Source: Chryseobacterium paridis
GTDB taxonomy: Bacteria > Bacteroidota > Bacteroidia > Flavobacteriales > Weeksellaceae
Assembly: GCF_016595215.1 (NCBI RefSeq)
Contig: NZ_JAENHK010000010.1
Location: 2,093,390-2,157,389, forward strand
Length of the DNA stretch: 64,000 nt
Direction of reading: 5' to 3'
Shown here piece after piece: positions 42,284-51,687 of the stretch. The notes below the pieces were generated by a model. That model ran no database searches, was not told the origin of the DNA, and saw only the letters and a list, made by a program, of their open reading frames with translations. The position numbers and the translations under genes are program-made. How positions within the stretch are numbered: position 1 is the stretch's first letter; each line of letters starts with the position of its first letter.

Positions 42284-44728
42284 TTAGAAATCCAGAGTAA
42301 TAGATCCTCTCACAGCAGCACCCATAATTGGTCTTGCCATTCTTATATCTCCTGTTCCTGATAGTGGTGATCTTGGATCTCCTTCAGTAATACCAATAGT
42401 ATTGAAGATATTGGTTCCATCGATAGCAAAACGTATTTTTCCTAGCTGATAAGAAGTTCCTGCACCCACCTCACTGAATGAAGGTAAAATGTTTTTATCA
42501 CTATTCGCCTCATCCTGGAATCGTTTTCCGTAATAATTATAACTTACGTATGCTCTCCATTGTTTGGTAATATTGACAGCAGGTGAAATATTAAAATAGA
42601 ATTTAGGGATTCTTCTTACCTGGTTACCATCATAATCGAATGTTGTTCCATCACCATTTCGACCTGTGAAATCTTTATATTTCGGATTCTGGAAAGTACC
42701 ATTAAATGACAGCTCCAATAAATTATTAAATAATCTTGCAAACCCTTCAAGCTCCACCCCCATATTGGTTGTGTTTGCAAATTTATTTTCAGAAGTTCCA
42801 TCGGAATATACATCAGTAAATGAAAGGTTTTTAAGCGTTGAATAAAAAGGAATTATTCCAATATCAAATGTTCGTGTATAATACTTGTAACCGATTTCCA
42901 GCTGATTAGTTTGTACCGGTTTGATTTGGCTTAAATCTGCCATATTATTATAGTACGATTCTTCGTTAGGAGATCTGAAACCATTAGAAAAACGAGCATA
43001 CACTGCATTCTCACTATTGATCTTATAATTGGAGGCAACCGTAAACGATACTTTATTAATATCGTAATACCAGTAAGTGTATTTGTTCCCTAGCACAGAC
43101 ATATTGTCATCAGCAGTAGTCGTTGCAAAACTGTGGGTTCCATCTGTTGTTAGCCCTGAATTATTAAGATTGCCGGTAGTTGTATTTACACCATATCCTT
43201 TATAATAATCGCGGCTGTAACGAATCCCTCCATTAAAACTTAGGTCATCGGTAATATTATAATCCAGATTTAAATAAACGTCATTTAAGCTTCCCTGAAT
43301 CTGAGAATCTCTGGTCAGGAAGGACATATTTGTAACTCCATTATAGGTTTTAGAATATCCAACATCGGTTGGGCTTAATGAGGTATCTACTAAATTAAGA
43401 AGTTGAGGTCTGTCTGTAGCTGTCGTTAAAATATTACTCCAGTTCCAGTATTGATGTGATTTCCAGTTGGATTTATAAAACCCAGCTGTTACATTTCCTT
43501 TATCAAATTTATAATTGAATTGTAAATCATTAACGAAATTATTCATCTGTTTATCAATAGCCCAGAATCCTAATTTCTGTACATATTGTGGATTTACAAT
43601 AGCACCATTACTCACCAAAGAATATTGGTAATTGTTTCCTGCTATACCATTACTATTTGCAAAAGCACTGGATAATTGTGGCCCACCCGCCGGGAAAATA
43701 CCAGTATAGTTCATATTGATATTGGTATACCTTGTTTTATTTAAAACAGTAAAGTTATTTCCAAGATCATATTTAAATTCTGCCCCTACAACGTCAACCT
43801 TTGGATGAATACCATCTTCAAGATTTCTGCTGAAGAATCCTCCTCCGGCCTGAGGGATATTAAGTTGTCCTATTGTTCTGTAACTATACGTTCCGTAGTT
43901 AGCATTGAATCCAGGGAATTCTTTTAGCTTATTCCCATCTTGCAATAAAGGAATGGGCAGGAAAAAGGTATTTCTGTCATCCAGCTTTTTGTAATATACT
44001 TTAGCATAACCTTTATCAAAGACATACTTTAAATTCATTCTGATCTGACCGCCATTATTAGCATTAAATCCAGTTTTTCTAATTCCGTTATCAGTTCTGT
44101 AAAAACCTCCTACATTAAAAAACAATTTGTCCTGAACCAGAGCTCCACCTACATTCACATCCGTACGCATAAGTCCATATGTACTGGTTTCCAATTTAGC
44201 AGTTCCTCTGAAAGTATTACTTCCTTCTTTTGTAATAAAATTGATAAGTCCACCAGGAGAGTTATTGGCATAAATAGATCCTGAACCTCCTCTCAACGCT
44301 TCTAATCTACTTACAGAATTATCAACGCGGAAGAAATTGTCCGCATTGGCAAACTGCAACGCTCCATCTTCAAAAACCGGCAAACCATCCTCCTGCACCT
44401 GTACAAATTCGTAAGCACCGGCAGACGGAATCCCTCTTGCAAAAAGGTTATTTCCTACCTCACCACCAGAAGTTTCAACCGCAAAACCGGGAACTCTTTG
44501 TAATAAAGCAGCTGCACTGATAGGATTCTGCTTCTGAATTTCTTTTGCACTAAACGTAGAAATTGCTGTACTGGACTCTATTTTCTTTTTCGGGTTTGAG
44601 TTACCCGTAATAACAACCTGATCAATGGATGCTGTTCTGGTAGAATCCTGAACAGTTTCCTGTGCATACGCATTATTAAAATATAGCGTAGCAACGCCCG
44701 CGAGTAAAAAGATTGATTTGTTTTTCAT
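42284..44728 (-). CDS. TonB-dependent receptor
   Basis: 814 residues. Signal peptide 1-22 (ending AYAQ). TonB-box-like IDQVVITGN (about 35-43), plug domain to about 190 (STAISTFSAKEIQKQNP, ALLQRVPGFAVET, LEALRGGSGSIYANNSPGG), then a 22-strand barrel ending RGSITLDF. It lacks the N-terminal carboxypeptidase-like domain of SusC proteins and no SusD gene follows. The plug looks siderophore-receptor-like, but the operon context (MFS sugar porter, trehalase) suggests uptake of trehalose or a larger sugar. Last gene of the operon, 16 bases after the trehalase gene. Confidence 0.9.
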   Translation of the reverse strand: MKNKSIFLLAGVATLYFNNAYAQETVQDSTRTASIDQVVITGNSNPKKKIESSTAISTFSAKEIQKQNPISAAALLQRVPGFAVETSGGEVGNNLFARGIPSAGAYEFVQVQEDGLPVFEDGALQFANADNFFRVDNSVSRLEALRGGSGSIYANNSPGGLINFITKEGSNTFRGTAKLETSTYGLMRTDVNVGGALVQDKLFFNVGGFYRTDNGIRKTGFNANNGGQIRMNLKYVFDKGYAKVYYKKLDDRNTFFLPIPLLQDGNKLKEFPGFNANYGTYSYRTIGQLNIPQAGGGFFSRNLEDGIHPKVDVVGAEFKYDLGNNFTVLNKTRYTNINMNYTGIFPAGGPQLSSAFANSNGIAGNNYQYSLVSNGAIVNPQYVQKLGFWAIDKQMNNFVNDLQFNYKFDKGNVTAGFYKSNWKSHQYWNWSNILTTATDRPQLLNLVDTSLSPTDVGYSKTYNGVTNMSFLTRDSQIQGSLNDVYLNLDYNITDDLSFNGGIRYSRDYYKGYGVNTTTGNLNNSGLTTDGTHSFATTTADDNMSVLGNKYTYWYYDINKVSFTVASNYKINSENAVYARFSNGFRSPNEESYYNNMADLSQIKPVQTNQLEIGYKYYTRTFDIGIIPFYSTLKNLSFTDVYSDGTSENKFANTTNMGVELEGFARLFNNLLELSFNGTFQNPKYKDFTGRNGDGTTFDYDGNQVRRIPKFYFNISPAVNITKQWRAYVSYNYYGKRFQDEANSDKNILPSFSEVGAGTSYQLGKIRFAIDGTNIFNTIGITEGDPRSPLSGTGDIRMARPIMGAAVRGSITLDF

Positions 44729-44744
44729 ACCCTTATAGTTTTAA

Positions 44745-46223
44745 TTATTGTTTTAATTTTAAATAAACTCCGTTTGTCCAACCGAATCCATCCTGGTTAG
44801 GGTACTCTCCCCCTCCGGCAATTGCTTCATTATCTAATGCATTGTATTTTTCCATTAGTTTGCCCGTGTTATTATAAACTCTCTCGACATTAGAGCACCA
44901 GTTATTTTTTATTTCATCAGCTAATTGTGTAAAGCCATAGTTTTTCATGGAAATAAATCCAAGCCATTGATAGGGAGCCCATGCATTAGGCAGATCCCAT
45001 TGTTGACCTGATTTCTTCGTTGTGGTAACAAGTCCACCTTTGTAAAGAAACTTTTCAGCAATAATTTCTGAAACTGCCTTTGCCTGTTCCTCATTAGCCA
45101 AACCTAAAAACAGTGGATAAAGAGCAGCAATATGTTCAGATGCTGTATTTTTATGTTTTTTAATATGATAATCTTTGTATGTTTTGGATTCTTTATCCCA
45201 AAAATAGATATCGATTACCTTTCTCCTTTTCGCTGCTCTTTCACTGAAATAATTTTCTTTTTCTTTAAGATTTTGGAGACCTGAAGATGTAGCTAAGGTT
45301 TTTTCCAGATGCCATAAAAGGCAATTGACATCAACCTGAGCAATATTCAGGGTTTCTATTGTTTGTATCGTTTCTCCGTCTGAAAACCATCTACTGGAAA
45401 AATCCCAGCCAGATTCACATCCACTTCTGATATTTCTATAAAATTCTTCCCCTGAAGCATTTTCATGATCCTCAATATCGATCAGATAACTTTCCGGACG
45501 TGGTGTATTTTCAGCATCATAATACCTGTTCAGGATATCTCCGTTAATAGTTTTCAATACCCTTTTACTTTGCGTATCATTATCCAGTTCATCTTCCCCA
45601 TTCATCCAGAAATGATATTCTTTTTCTAATGTATCATGATATTCCCTGTAAAGATTTTCATCACCTGTAGTCTCTACAAGCAATTCAAGCATCAACGAAA
45701 AATAAGGGGGTTGTGAGCGGCTTAGAAAATGGGTTCTGCTTGCATTCGGAACAAACCCGACATTTTGAATAAGGTATGAGCAGTTTTCGACAATATTCTT
45801 CATCATCTCAATTCTCCCTGAAACCTGTAATCCAAGCATGATGAAATAACTATCCCAATAGAAAAACTCATTGAAACGCCCACCAGGAACGACATACGGT
45901 TTTGGGAGTTTTAAAAGTGTTCCTTTTTCTTCATATGAAGTTCTGGTAAGTTCATCCCATAGCTTTTCTATATGCTCTCCAATTGGTAAATGATGTTCTC
46001 TTTGAATCGAAATTTTAGCTCCTAAAAAATCAAAATGCTCAAGCACAAATGCTTTCAAATCAAAACCTGCAGCAGCTTTTTCCCTTTCATACTTTTCATT
46101 GATGTCAGCTATTGAAAATAAAGGAACAGCATCCGTCATCATCTTTTGATCCTCGAAAATCTGAGATCTCTGAACATCATCAAAAAGAGCCTGAATATCT
46201 TTAATATAGAGTTGTGTATTCAT
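44745..46223 (-). CDS. GH37 trehalase
   Basis: 492 residues. Hydrolyses trehalose to two glucose. Both trehalase signatures are present: PGGRFNEFFYWDSYF and QWDLPNAWAPYQWLG, plus the GGEYPNQDGFGWTNGVYL end segment. No signal peptide is visible, so this is a cytoplasmic enzyme, unlike E. coli periplasmic TreA. It starts 1 base after the MFS gene stop, a tight operon in which the sugar is imported intact and then split. Confidence 0.92.
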   Translation of the reverse strand: MNTQLYIKDIQALFDDVQRSQIFEDQKMMTDAVPLFSIADINEKYEREKAAAGFDLKAFVLEHFDFLGAKISIQREHHLPIGEHIEKLWDELTRTSYEEKGTLLKLPKPYVVPGGRFNEFFYWDSYFIMLGLQVSGRIEMMKNIVENCSYLIQNVGFVPNASRTHFLSRSQPPYFSLMLELLVETTGDENLYREYHDTLEKEYHFWMNGEDELDNDTQSKRVLKTINGDILNRYYDAENTPRPESYLIDIEDHENASGEEFYRNIRSGCESGWDFSSRWFSDGETIQTIETLNIAQVDVNCLLWHLEKTLATSSGLQNLKEKENYFSERAAKRRKVIDIYFWDKESKTYKDYHIKKHKNTASEHIAALYPLFLGLANEEQAKAVSEIIAEKFLYKGGLVTTTKKSGQQWDLPNAWAPYQWLGFISMKNYGFTQLADEIKNNWCSNVERVYNNTGKLMEKYNALDNEAIAGGGEYPNQDGFGWTNGVYLKLKQ

Positions 46224-46224
46224 T

Positions 46225-47454
46225 TTATTTTTTAGGGTTTATTTTTAATTTATTCATAATGATCGCTGATACAATAAGCAATGAAAGCGGTATCAGCGAA
46301 AGATAAAAAGCGCGTTGTCCGCTGAATTCCTGAAATACGAAACCCGTAATTATTGAACCGATAGTTCCGCCTATTGCTGAGAAAACCACGATCAATCCAG
46401 ACATCGCACTGTGCAGATACTTTGGTATCGAGGCCAGGATAACGGAATTAATACTTGGGTAAATCGGTGCTAACAATCCTCCCATTAATGGAAATAAATA
46501 CACCACAATCGGAGCGTTAAGCCACGTAGTATTTGTATTGATACTAATATTATGAGTCAACGGTAAAACAAACAACAGGCTTACAGCAAAACCGATCACA
46601 CAAAAAGAGACTACATAGATCCAACTGAATTTCTTAGAAAAGAATCCGGATAAAAACCTACCCAATGCAAAAGCTCCGGCTAAAACAGCTCCGGCCTGTA
46701 TACTCATCGAAGTGGGTAACTTCAGAATTTCTTTATAAAATGTAGGTGTCCAGGTTTGGAAACTTTGCTCCACCAAAACAAAAAGAAAAGCACACACTAA
46801 AAAGAATAATACTTTTTTATAACTGAATAAACTTACACTGTTTTTAATATCTCCTATAAGATCGGTTGCTTCACTTTTTGCTTCTTTCTCATTCAATTTA
46901 GAAAAAAACAAAAACAAAAAAGACAGAGTCGATAAACCTCCTAATACCCAATATACATTCAGCCAATGGGTAGATTTTGGATTATGGTCATCTATAAACA
47001 AACTGAAAAGCACGTTTCCAGCTAATACTCCAATCATAAAAAACCCTTCCAGAAATCCCATAAAACTGGAATGCTCCTTATCAGTATTTGTCACAAGCCC
47101 AATAGAGGTAAAAACTGAGATCTTAATTAACGCAAATGAAATTCCTACAATAGCAAATAACAATTTAAAGAACCAGAAATCATTTGAAAACGGCATCACG
47201 AAACACATACAGCTTACCAGAAAAAGGGCAATTAGCATAGAATTTTTAATTCCAATTTTTGGTAAAAATGAAGCCAGAATAAATGAACATATTGCAATCG
47301 GAAGATCTTTAAATCCTTCCAGCACACTTGCAGAAGATTTTGAAATCCCGAAATTCTGCTGAACCTGTAGAATAACTGTTCCTACCGAATTCAAAAGAAT
47401 TGCAAAAACAAAATAGTTTAAAAATAGAATGGCTTTTATATTGAAATTTCGCAT
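46225..47454 (-). CDS. MFS transporter, sugar type
   Basis: 409 residues with 12 predicted transmembrane helices and a central cytoplasmic loop (about 193-210). The layout resembles FucP/sugar MFS porters of Bacteroidota. It begins with a helix AILFLNYFVFAILLN and contains GRFLSGFFSKKF in the second half. First gene of the operon with trehalase and the TonB receptor; inner-membrane uptake of trehalose is inferred from that context. Confidence 0.88.
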   Translation of the reverse strand: MRNFNIKAILFLNYFVFAILLNSVGTVILQVQQNFGISKSSASVLEGFKDLPIAICSFILASFLPKIGIKNSMLIALFLVSCMCFVMPFSNDFWFFKLLFAIVGISFALIKISVFTSIGLVTNTDKEHSSFMGFLEGFFMIGVLAGNVLFSLFIDDHNPKSTHWLNVYWVLGGLSTLSFLFLFFSKLNEKEAKSEATDLIGDIKNSVSLFSYKKVLFFLVCAFLFVLVEQSFQTWTPTFYKEILKLPTSMSIQAGAVLAGAFALGRFLSGFFSKKFSWIYVVSFCVIGFAVSLLFVLPLTHNISINTNTTWLNAPIVVYLFPLMGGLLAPIYPSINSVILASIPKYLHSAMSGLIVVFSAIGGTIGSIITGFVFQEFSGQRAFYLSLIPLSLLIVSAIIMNKLKINPKK

Positions 47455-47577
47455 TAAATTAATTTCTTGGTGGCTAAGATAGAAGCATTTGCCTTAACGT
47501 TAATTTAACATAGTAAACAAATATTTGAACTATATTAATATAATTATTATTTTTATACTATAAATATCATTAATCTA

Positions 47578-48477
47578 ATGAAAGTTAGTTTTGAAAGAGT
47601 GATGCCTAGCGAGAAAAGTTCCTTTCGAACATTGCACAATAACTCCCCTATTTCTGAATTCAAATGGGAATATCATTACCATCCAGAAATTGAATTGGTA
47701 TGTGTAGTATCAGGAAGTGGGACCCGCCATGTGGGCTATCACAAAAGCAATTATACTAATGGGGATCTTGTTCTTATTGGCTCAAATATTCCTCATTCAG
47801 GATTTGGTCTGAACTCTATAGATCCGCATGAAGAAATAGTGCTTCAGTTTCGGGAAGAAATCCTGCAATTTCCTGAACAAGAAATAGAAGCCCGGTCTAT
47901 TAAAAACCTTCTGGAACTTTCAAAATATGGAATTCACTTCAGCGCAGTCACTAAAAAAGCCATGCTCCCCAAGCTCAAAAAAATGCTGGAATCCGAAGGT
48001 TACAAGAGGTATCTGTTATTACTGGATATTCTTTTTGAACTTTCAACACGTAAAGATTATGATCTTTTAAATAAGGAGATTATGCCTTATACCATTATTT
48101 CAAAAAATAAGGCAAGATTGGAAAATATATTCACCTATGTTGAGCACAACTATGATAAAGATATTAATATCGAAGATGTTGCTAAACTTGCCAATCTTAC
48201 TTTACCAGCATTTTGCAACTTTTTTAAAAAAGCAACTCAAATCACTTTTACAGAATTTGTCAACCGTTATCGGATTAATAAAGCCTGCCTATTAATGGTT
48301 CAGGATACAAGTATCTCCGAATGCTGCTACAGTTGTGGTTTTAATAATGTGACTTACTTTAACAGGATGTTTAAAAAATATACTGAAAAGACCCCTTCAG
48401 AGTTTATTAAGAATGCATCACATGATAAGATTGAAAGTGTGGATTCACCGATAAAGGTCGTTCAGAAATCTTTTTAG
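47578..48477 (+). CDS. AraC family transcriptional regulator with cupin domain
   Basis: 299 residues. N-terminal sugar-sensing cupin (about 25-110: WEYHYHPEIELVCVVSGSG, GDLVLIGSNIPH) and a C-terminal AraC HTH pair (about 185-285: DINIEDVAKLANLTLPAFCNFFKKAT, and SECCYSCGFNNVTYFNRMFKKY). Divergent from the MFS-trehalase-TonB operon across 123 bases, which makes it the likely activator of that operon. Confidence 0.92.
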   Translation: MKVSFERVMPSEKSSFRTLHNNSPISEFKWEYHYHPEIELVCVVSGSGTRHVGYHKSNYTNGDLVLIGSNIPHSGFGLNSIDPHEEIVLQFREEILQFPEQEIEARSIKNLLELSKYGIHFSAVTKKAMLPKLKKMLESEGYKRYLLLLDILFELSTRKDYDLLNKEIMPYTIISKNKARLENIFTYVEHNYDKDINIEDVAKLANLTLPAFCNFFKKATQITFTEFVNRYRINKACLLMVQDTSISECCYSCGFNNVTYFNRMFKKYTEKTPSEFIKNASHDKIESVDSPIKVVQKSF

Positions 48478-48818
48478 ATATTTAAATGGATATATTATGA
48501 TCTCGATGATTTGGCTGAGCAGATGATGGTGTTTTAAAATTTGGTTCTTTTAATCAAATAATTTCAAGCAAAATATATCATTATATAATATATAGGTATA
48601 AAAAAGATACTTCGCTTCGCTCTGTATGACATTGCTAATACTAACCTCTTTATATTCACAATTCATTAAATCATTTAAAAAGATCTGCTCAATCTGCGAG
48701 AGAATTAGAAGTACAAAAAAAGCTGTCCTAAAAAAAAGAACAGCCCTATAATTCTATTATTTATTGAAAAAGAAAAATATCCAAAAACATTTTCAATTTT
48801 CCATTTTCAACTCAAAAA
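48478..48818. other. Gene-free interval after araC-type gene
   Basis: 341 bases. It holds an AT-rich stretch, a fragment CTTCGCTTCGCTCTGTATGACATTG (48613-48637) that may be a remnant of the 42-kb MITE-like repeat, the terminator of the thioredoxin-fold gene (48718-48748), and four heptamers ATTTTCA, ATTTTCC, ATTTTCA, ACTCAAA (48789-48816) directly before that gene's stop. Confidence 0.45.
48718..48748 (-). terminator. Terminator of the thioredoxin-fold gene
   Basis: On the minus strand GGGCTGTTC and GGACAGCTTT pair across an A/T loop and are followed by a run of T; 70 bases beyond the stop codon. Confidence 0.6.
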
Positions 48819-49373
48819 CTATTTCCATTTAATATTACAACCCATACTCGGTCTCTGAATCTCTTCCTGTGGTTCTCCCAACAAAAGGTTTTCAAATGCA
48901 ATAATTAAATCTTCACCTGTTACATCCTTATGATTTCCTGGTCTTGAATCATCCATTTGCCCTCTGTAAATAAGATCCAGTTTATCATCGAAGAAATAAA
49001 AATCCGGAGTACATGCGGCATCATAAGCTCTTGCAATACTTTGGCTCTCATCATATAAATAAGGAAAGTCGAAGTTTCTTTCAATCTGAAATTCGATCAT
49101 CTTTTCAGGAGAGTCTGCCGGATATTTTTCAATATTGTTTGCATTGATTGCAATGAATTCAATTCCCTTTTCCTGATAATCTTCATACAATTCATTAATC
49201 TTATCAATCACATGAAGAACAAACGGACAATGGTTGCACATAAAAATGACCAACGTTCCTTTTTCTCCTTTCAGATCATCCAATGATTGAATTTCGTTAC
49301 TTTTTGACGGGTTAGGAAGCTCAAAAAAAGGAGCTCTTGTTCCTAATGCCAACATATTTGAGGGAGTATTCAT
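48819..49373 (-). CDS. Thioredoxin-fold protein, redoxin type
   Basis: 184 residues, cytoplasmic. AhpC/TSA-like thioredoxin fold with the redox motif CNHCPF (CxxC, with His and Pro as in PMVL/YbbN-like redoxins), preceded by GTLVIFM, and later CTPDFYFFDDK with the cis-Pro region. Seen as thioredoxin family protein in many genomes; the substrate is unknown. A single gene with its own terminator. Confidence 0.87.
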   Translation of the reverse strand: MNTPSNMLALGTRAPFFELPNPSKSNEIQSLDDLKGEKGTLVIFMCNHCPFVLHVIDKINELYEDYQEKGIEFIAINANNIEKYPADSPEKMIEFQIERNFDFPYLYDESQSIARAYDAACTPDFYFFDDKLDLIYRGQMDDSRPGNHKDVTGEDLIIAFENLLLGEPQEEIQRPSMGCNIKWK

Positions 49374-49481
49374 ATCCTTTATTTTCTTTGACTACAAAGA
49401 TAAAGTTTCTTTTATCATTGTCCAATTTACGCTTTTATAAAGTTGCGTTAAATGTTAAAATTAAAATATTATTTGAAATTA

Positions 49482-49527
49482 TTTGGAAGATATAAGTTAA
49501 TCTTCGTAGTTTTGCTAACGCTGTTAG
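49482..49527 (+). promoter_or_regulatory. tetR promoter with operator O1
   Basis: TTTG (49482-49485), a 21-base spacer and TAGTTTTG (49507-49514) make a full flavobacterial promoter. The perfect palindrome CTAAC-GCT-GTTAG (49515-49527) starts at the next base and would cover the transcription start, so autorepression by TetR is expected. Confidence 0.75.
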
Positions 49528-49539
49528 TAAAAAAATATC

Positions 49540-50136
49540 ATGGGATTACATGAACGTTGTCAAAGAGAAAAGGAGTCTATCCGTGCAAACATTTTGCAGG
49601 AGGCTTTCACTTTGGCTAAAACAGAGGGTTGGGCTTCACTTTCCATTAGGAAGATAGCCGACGCGATTGAATACAGTGCACCAGTTGTTTATGATTACTT
49701 TGAAAATAAAGAAGCCATTTTATTTGAAATTTCTATAAATGGATTCAATCTTTTACACAAAGAATTATTAAAAGCTCAAAAGAAATATGACACTCCAGAA
49801 GAACAATTGACTGCTATTGTAGATACGTATTGGAAATTTGCTTTTAAAAATAAGGAATATTACCAATTAATGTTTGGATTAGGAATGCAATGTAGTGGTA
49901 AAGGTCAAATGAAAGAAGAATTTTCATCATTTCAGGATATGATCTACGAATGCACCTACAATATTATTATAAAAAACGGTTCTAATCCAGATAATGCCTG
50001 CCATATGTCACATGCATTATTCTCTGCAGTACATGGTTTAATATCTATTATGATGATGCGTAATTCTGATATTCCTGCAACAATGAATAAAACGACATTG
50101 GACGAAACGGTTTCGGCTTTTATTAAATCTTTGTAA
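49540..50136 (+). CDS. TetR/AcrR family transcriptional repressor
   Basis: 198 residues. N-terminal TetR HTH (about 13-60): RANILQEAFTLAKTEGWASL then IRKIADAIEYSAPVVYDYFENKEAI. The C-terminal helical ligand domain contains FSSFQDMIYECTYN. It precedes a three-gene RND efflux operon, and its own promoter and the gap before the operon share the CTAAC-N3-GTTAG type palindrome, so it is the likely repressor of itself and the pump. Confidence 0.93.
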   Translation: MGLHERCQREKESIRANILQEAFTLAKTEGWASLSIRKIADAIEYSAPVVYDYFENKEAILFEISINGFNLLHKELLKAQKKYDTPEEQLTAIVDTYWKFAFKNKEYYQLMFGLGMQCSGKGQMKEEFSSFQDMIYECTYNIIIKNGSNPDNACHMSHALFSAVHGLISIMMMRNSDIPATMNKTTLDETVSAFIKSL

Positions 50137-50485
50137 ATTTTTTTTGAACCAGATGTTAACACTGTTAGGAAAAATAGCAAGTCTAAACCAACATTTTAAA
50201 TAGAATAACCAATAAGAATTTCAAAGGCTTTACAAATTAGTATCATAACATCAACTTAAGCCATTAACACTGTTAGTAAATTTAACGCGACACACCTCAC
50301 CTTTATATATTCAAAACAACATTAAAAAAATCTATGATTATGGAAATGACGATCTAATTCTATTATTAATAATTCTGTAATTTTTTTTGAACTTACCATT
50401 AACACCGTTAGAAAAAATAACATGAATTATTAAAAAAAACAACATTATTAAATTTTCAAAACTTAACAAAACAAATTAAATTTTA
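50137..50485 (+). promoter_or_regulatory. Efflux operon control region with operators O2-O4
   Basis: 349 bases with no gene. Three more copies of the palindrome: TTAACACTGTTAG (50156-50168), TTAACACTGTTAG (50264-50276) and TTAACACCGTTAG (50399-50411). O2 and O4 are each preceded by a near-identical TGTAAATTTTTTTTGAAC or TGTAATTTTTTTTGAAC segment, as if a promoter-operator module had been duplicated. Confidence 0.7.
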
Positions 50486-51646
50486 ATGAAAATACCTGGA
50501 ACAATTAGGATTCTATTACTTATAACAAGTATTATCCTTTTACAGAACTGCAGTAAGGCCGCAGAAAATACGAATCAGGCCCCTCCTGCACCAGAATTAC
50601 CGGTTTATACTGTAATTACATCTCCAGCTACAACATATCAGGAATTCCCTACTGCATTGGAAGGAAAAAACAATGTAGAAATCAGATCTCAGGTAGATGG
50701 GTACCTGGATAAAATATATGTAGAAGAAGGAGCTTTTGTAAGAGCGGGACAACCTTTATTCAAAATTGACTCGAGAGCTTATGGTGAACAAGTGAATATG
50801 GCTCAGGCGAATTTACAAGCTGCCAACGCTAATATTCAGAAAGCCAAAGTAGAGGTTGACAGACTTCAGCCATTGGTAGCTGCAAAAGTAGTTTCTGATG
50901 TACAACTTAAAACGGCAAAAGCCAATTACGCAGCAGCAGTTGCAGCAGCATCACAAGCACAGGCTTCTGTTGGAAGTGCAAGAATCAATGTAGGATTTAC
51001 AACTATTACAGCACCAGTAAGTGGTTATATTGGAAGAATTCCTTTTAAAAAGGGAAGCTTAATTTCAAGAACGGATCCAAATCCTTTGACTTTATTATCT
51101 GATATCAGCGAAATATATGCTTACTTCTCTCTAAGCGAATTGGATTTTATTGCTTTTCAAAATAAATATCCTGGAGCTTCTTTAGAAGAGAAACTGAAAA
51201 ATATGCCAATGGTAGAATTGGTAATTGCAGACAACAGCATTTATCCTGAGAAAGGAAAAATGAGTATTGTGGATGGTCAGTTTGATAAAAGTACCGGAGC
51301 AATCAGCGTTCGTGCTGTATTCCCAAATGCTCAGGGAGCATTAAGAACAGGAAATACAGGAAGAGTTCGTATGCCTCAGCTTCTTAACAATATTTTGGTT
51401 ATTCCACAGGAATCTACTTTTGAGATTCAAGATAAAACATATGTATATGTCCTAGGAAAGGATAAAAAGGTAACAAGCAAACCAATAACTATTTCTGGAA
51501 AAACAGAAAGCTATTACTTTATTTCCAGCGGACTTTCTGTAGGCGATAAAATCGTATATCAGGGGCTTGGTAATTTAAAAGACGGTGCTACAATACAGCC
51601 TAAAGCGGTATCTTCTGATAGCATCTTCAAAGCAAGACCTTTATAA
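50486..51646 (+). CDS. RND efflux periplasmic adaptor subunit
   Basis: 386 residues. Lipoprotein (Cys near residue 22, LLQNC). Membrane fusion protein of AcrA/MexA type: biotinyl-lipoyl half RSQVDGYLDKIYVEEGAFV, alpha-hairpin with AQANLQAANANIQKAKVEVD, second lipoyl half FTTITAPVSGYIGRIPF, then beta-barrel and membrane-proximal domains. It bridges the inner-membrane pump and the outer-membrane channel encoded next. Confidence 0.95.
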   Translation: MKIPGTIRILLLITSIILLQNCSKAAENTNQAPPAPELPVYTVITSPATTYQEFPTALEGKNNVEIRSQVDGYLDKIYVEEGAFVRAGQPLFKIDSRAYGEQVNMAQANLQAANANIQKAKVEVDRLQPLVAAKVVSDVQLKTAKANYAAAVAAASQAQASVGSARINVGFTTITAPVSGYIGRIPFKKGSLISRTDPNPLTLLSDISEIYAYFSLSELDFIAFQNKYPGASLEEKLKNMPMVELVIADNSIYPEKGKMSIVDGQFDKSTGAISVRAVFPNAQGALRTGNTGRVRMPQLLNNILVIPQESTFEIQDKTYVYVLGKDKKVTSKPITISGKTESYYFISSGLSVGDKIVYQGLGNLKDGATIQPKAVSSDSIFKARPL

Positions 51647-51687
51647 ACTATTTTCCAATACAGAAGACTTAAAAAAATAAACTTCTT

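Noticed and set aside
42284..44728. Calling the TonB receptor a siderophore receptor
   Set aside because: Domain similarity alone supports it, but the operon is a sugar locus; left as TonB-dependent receptor.
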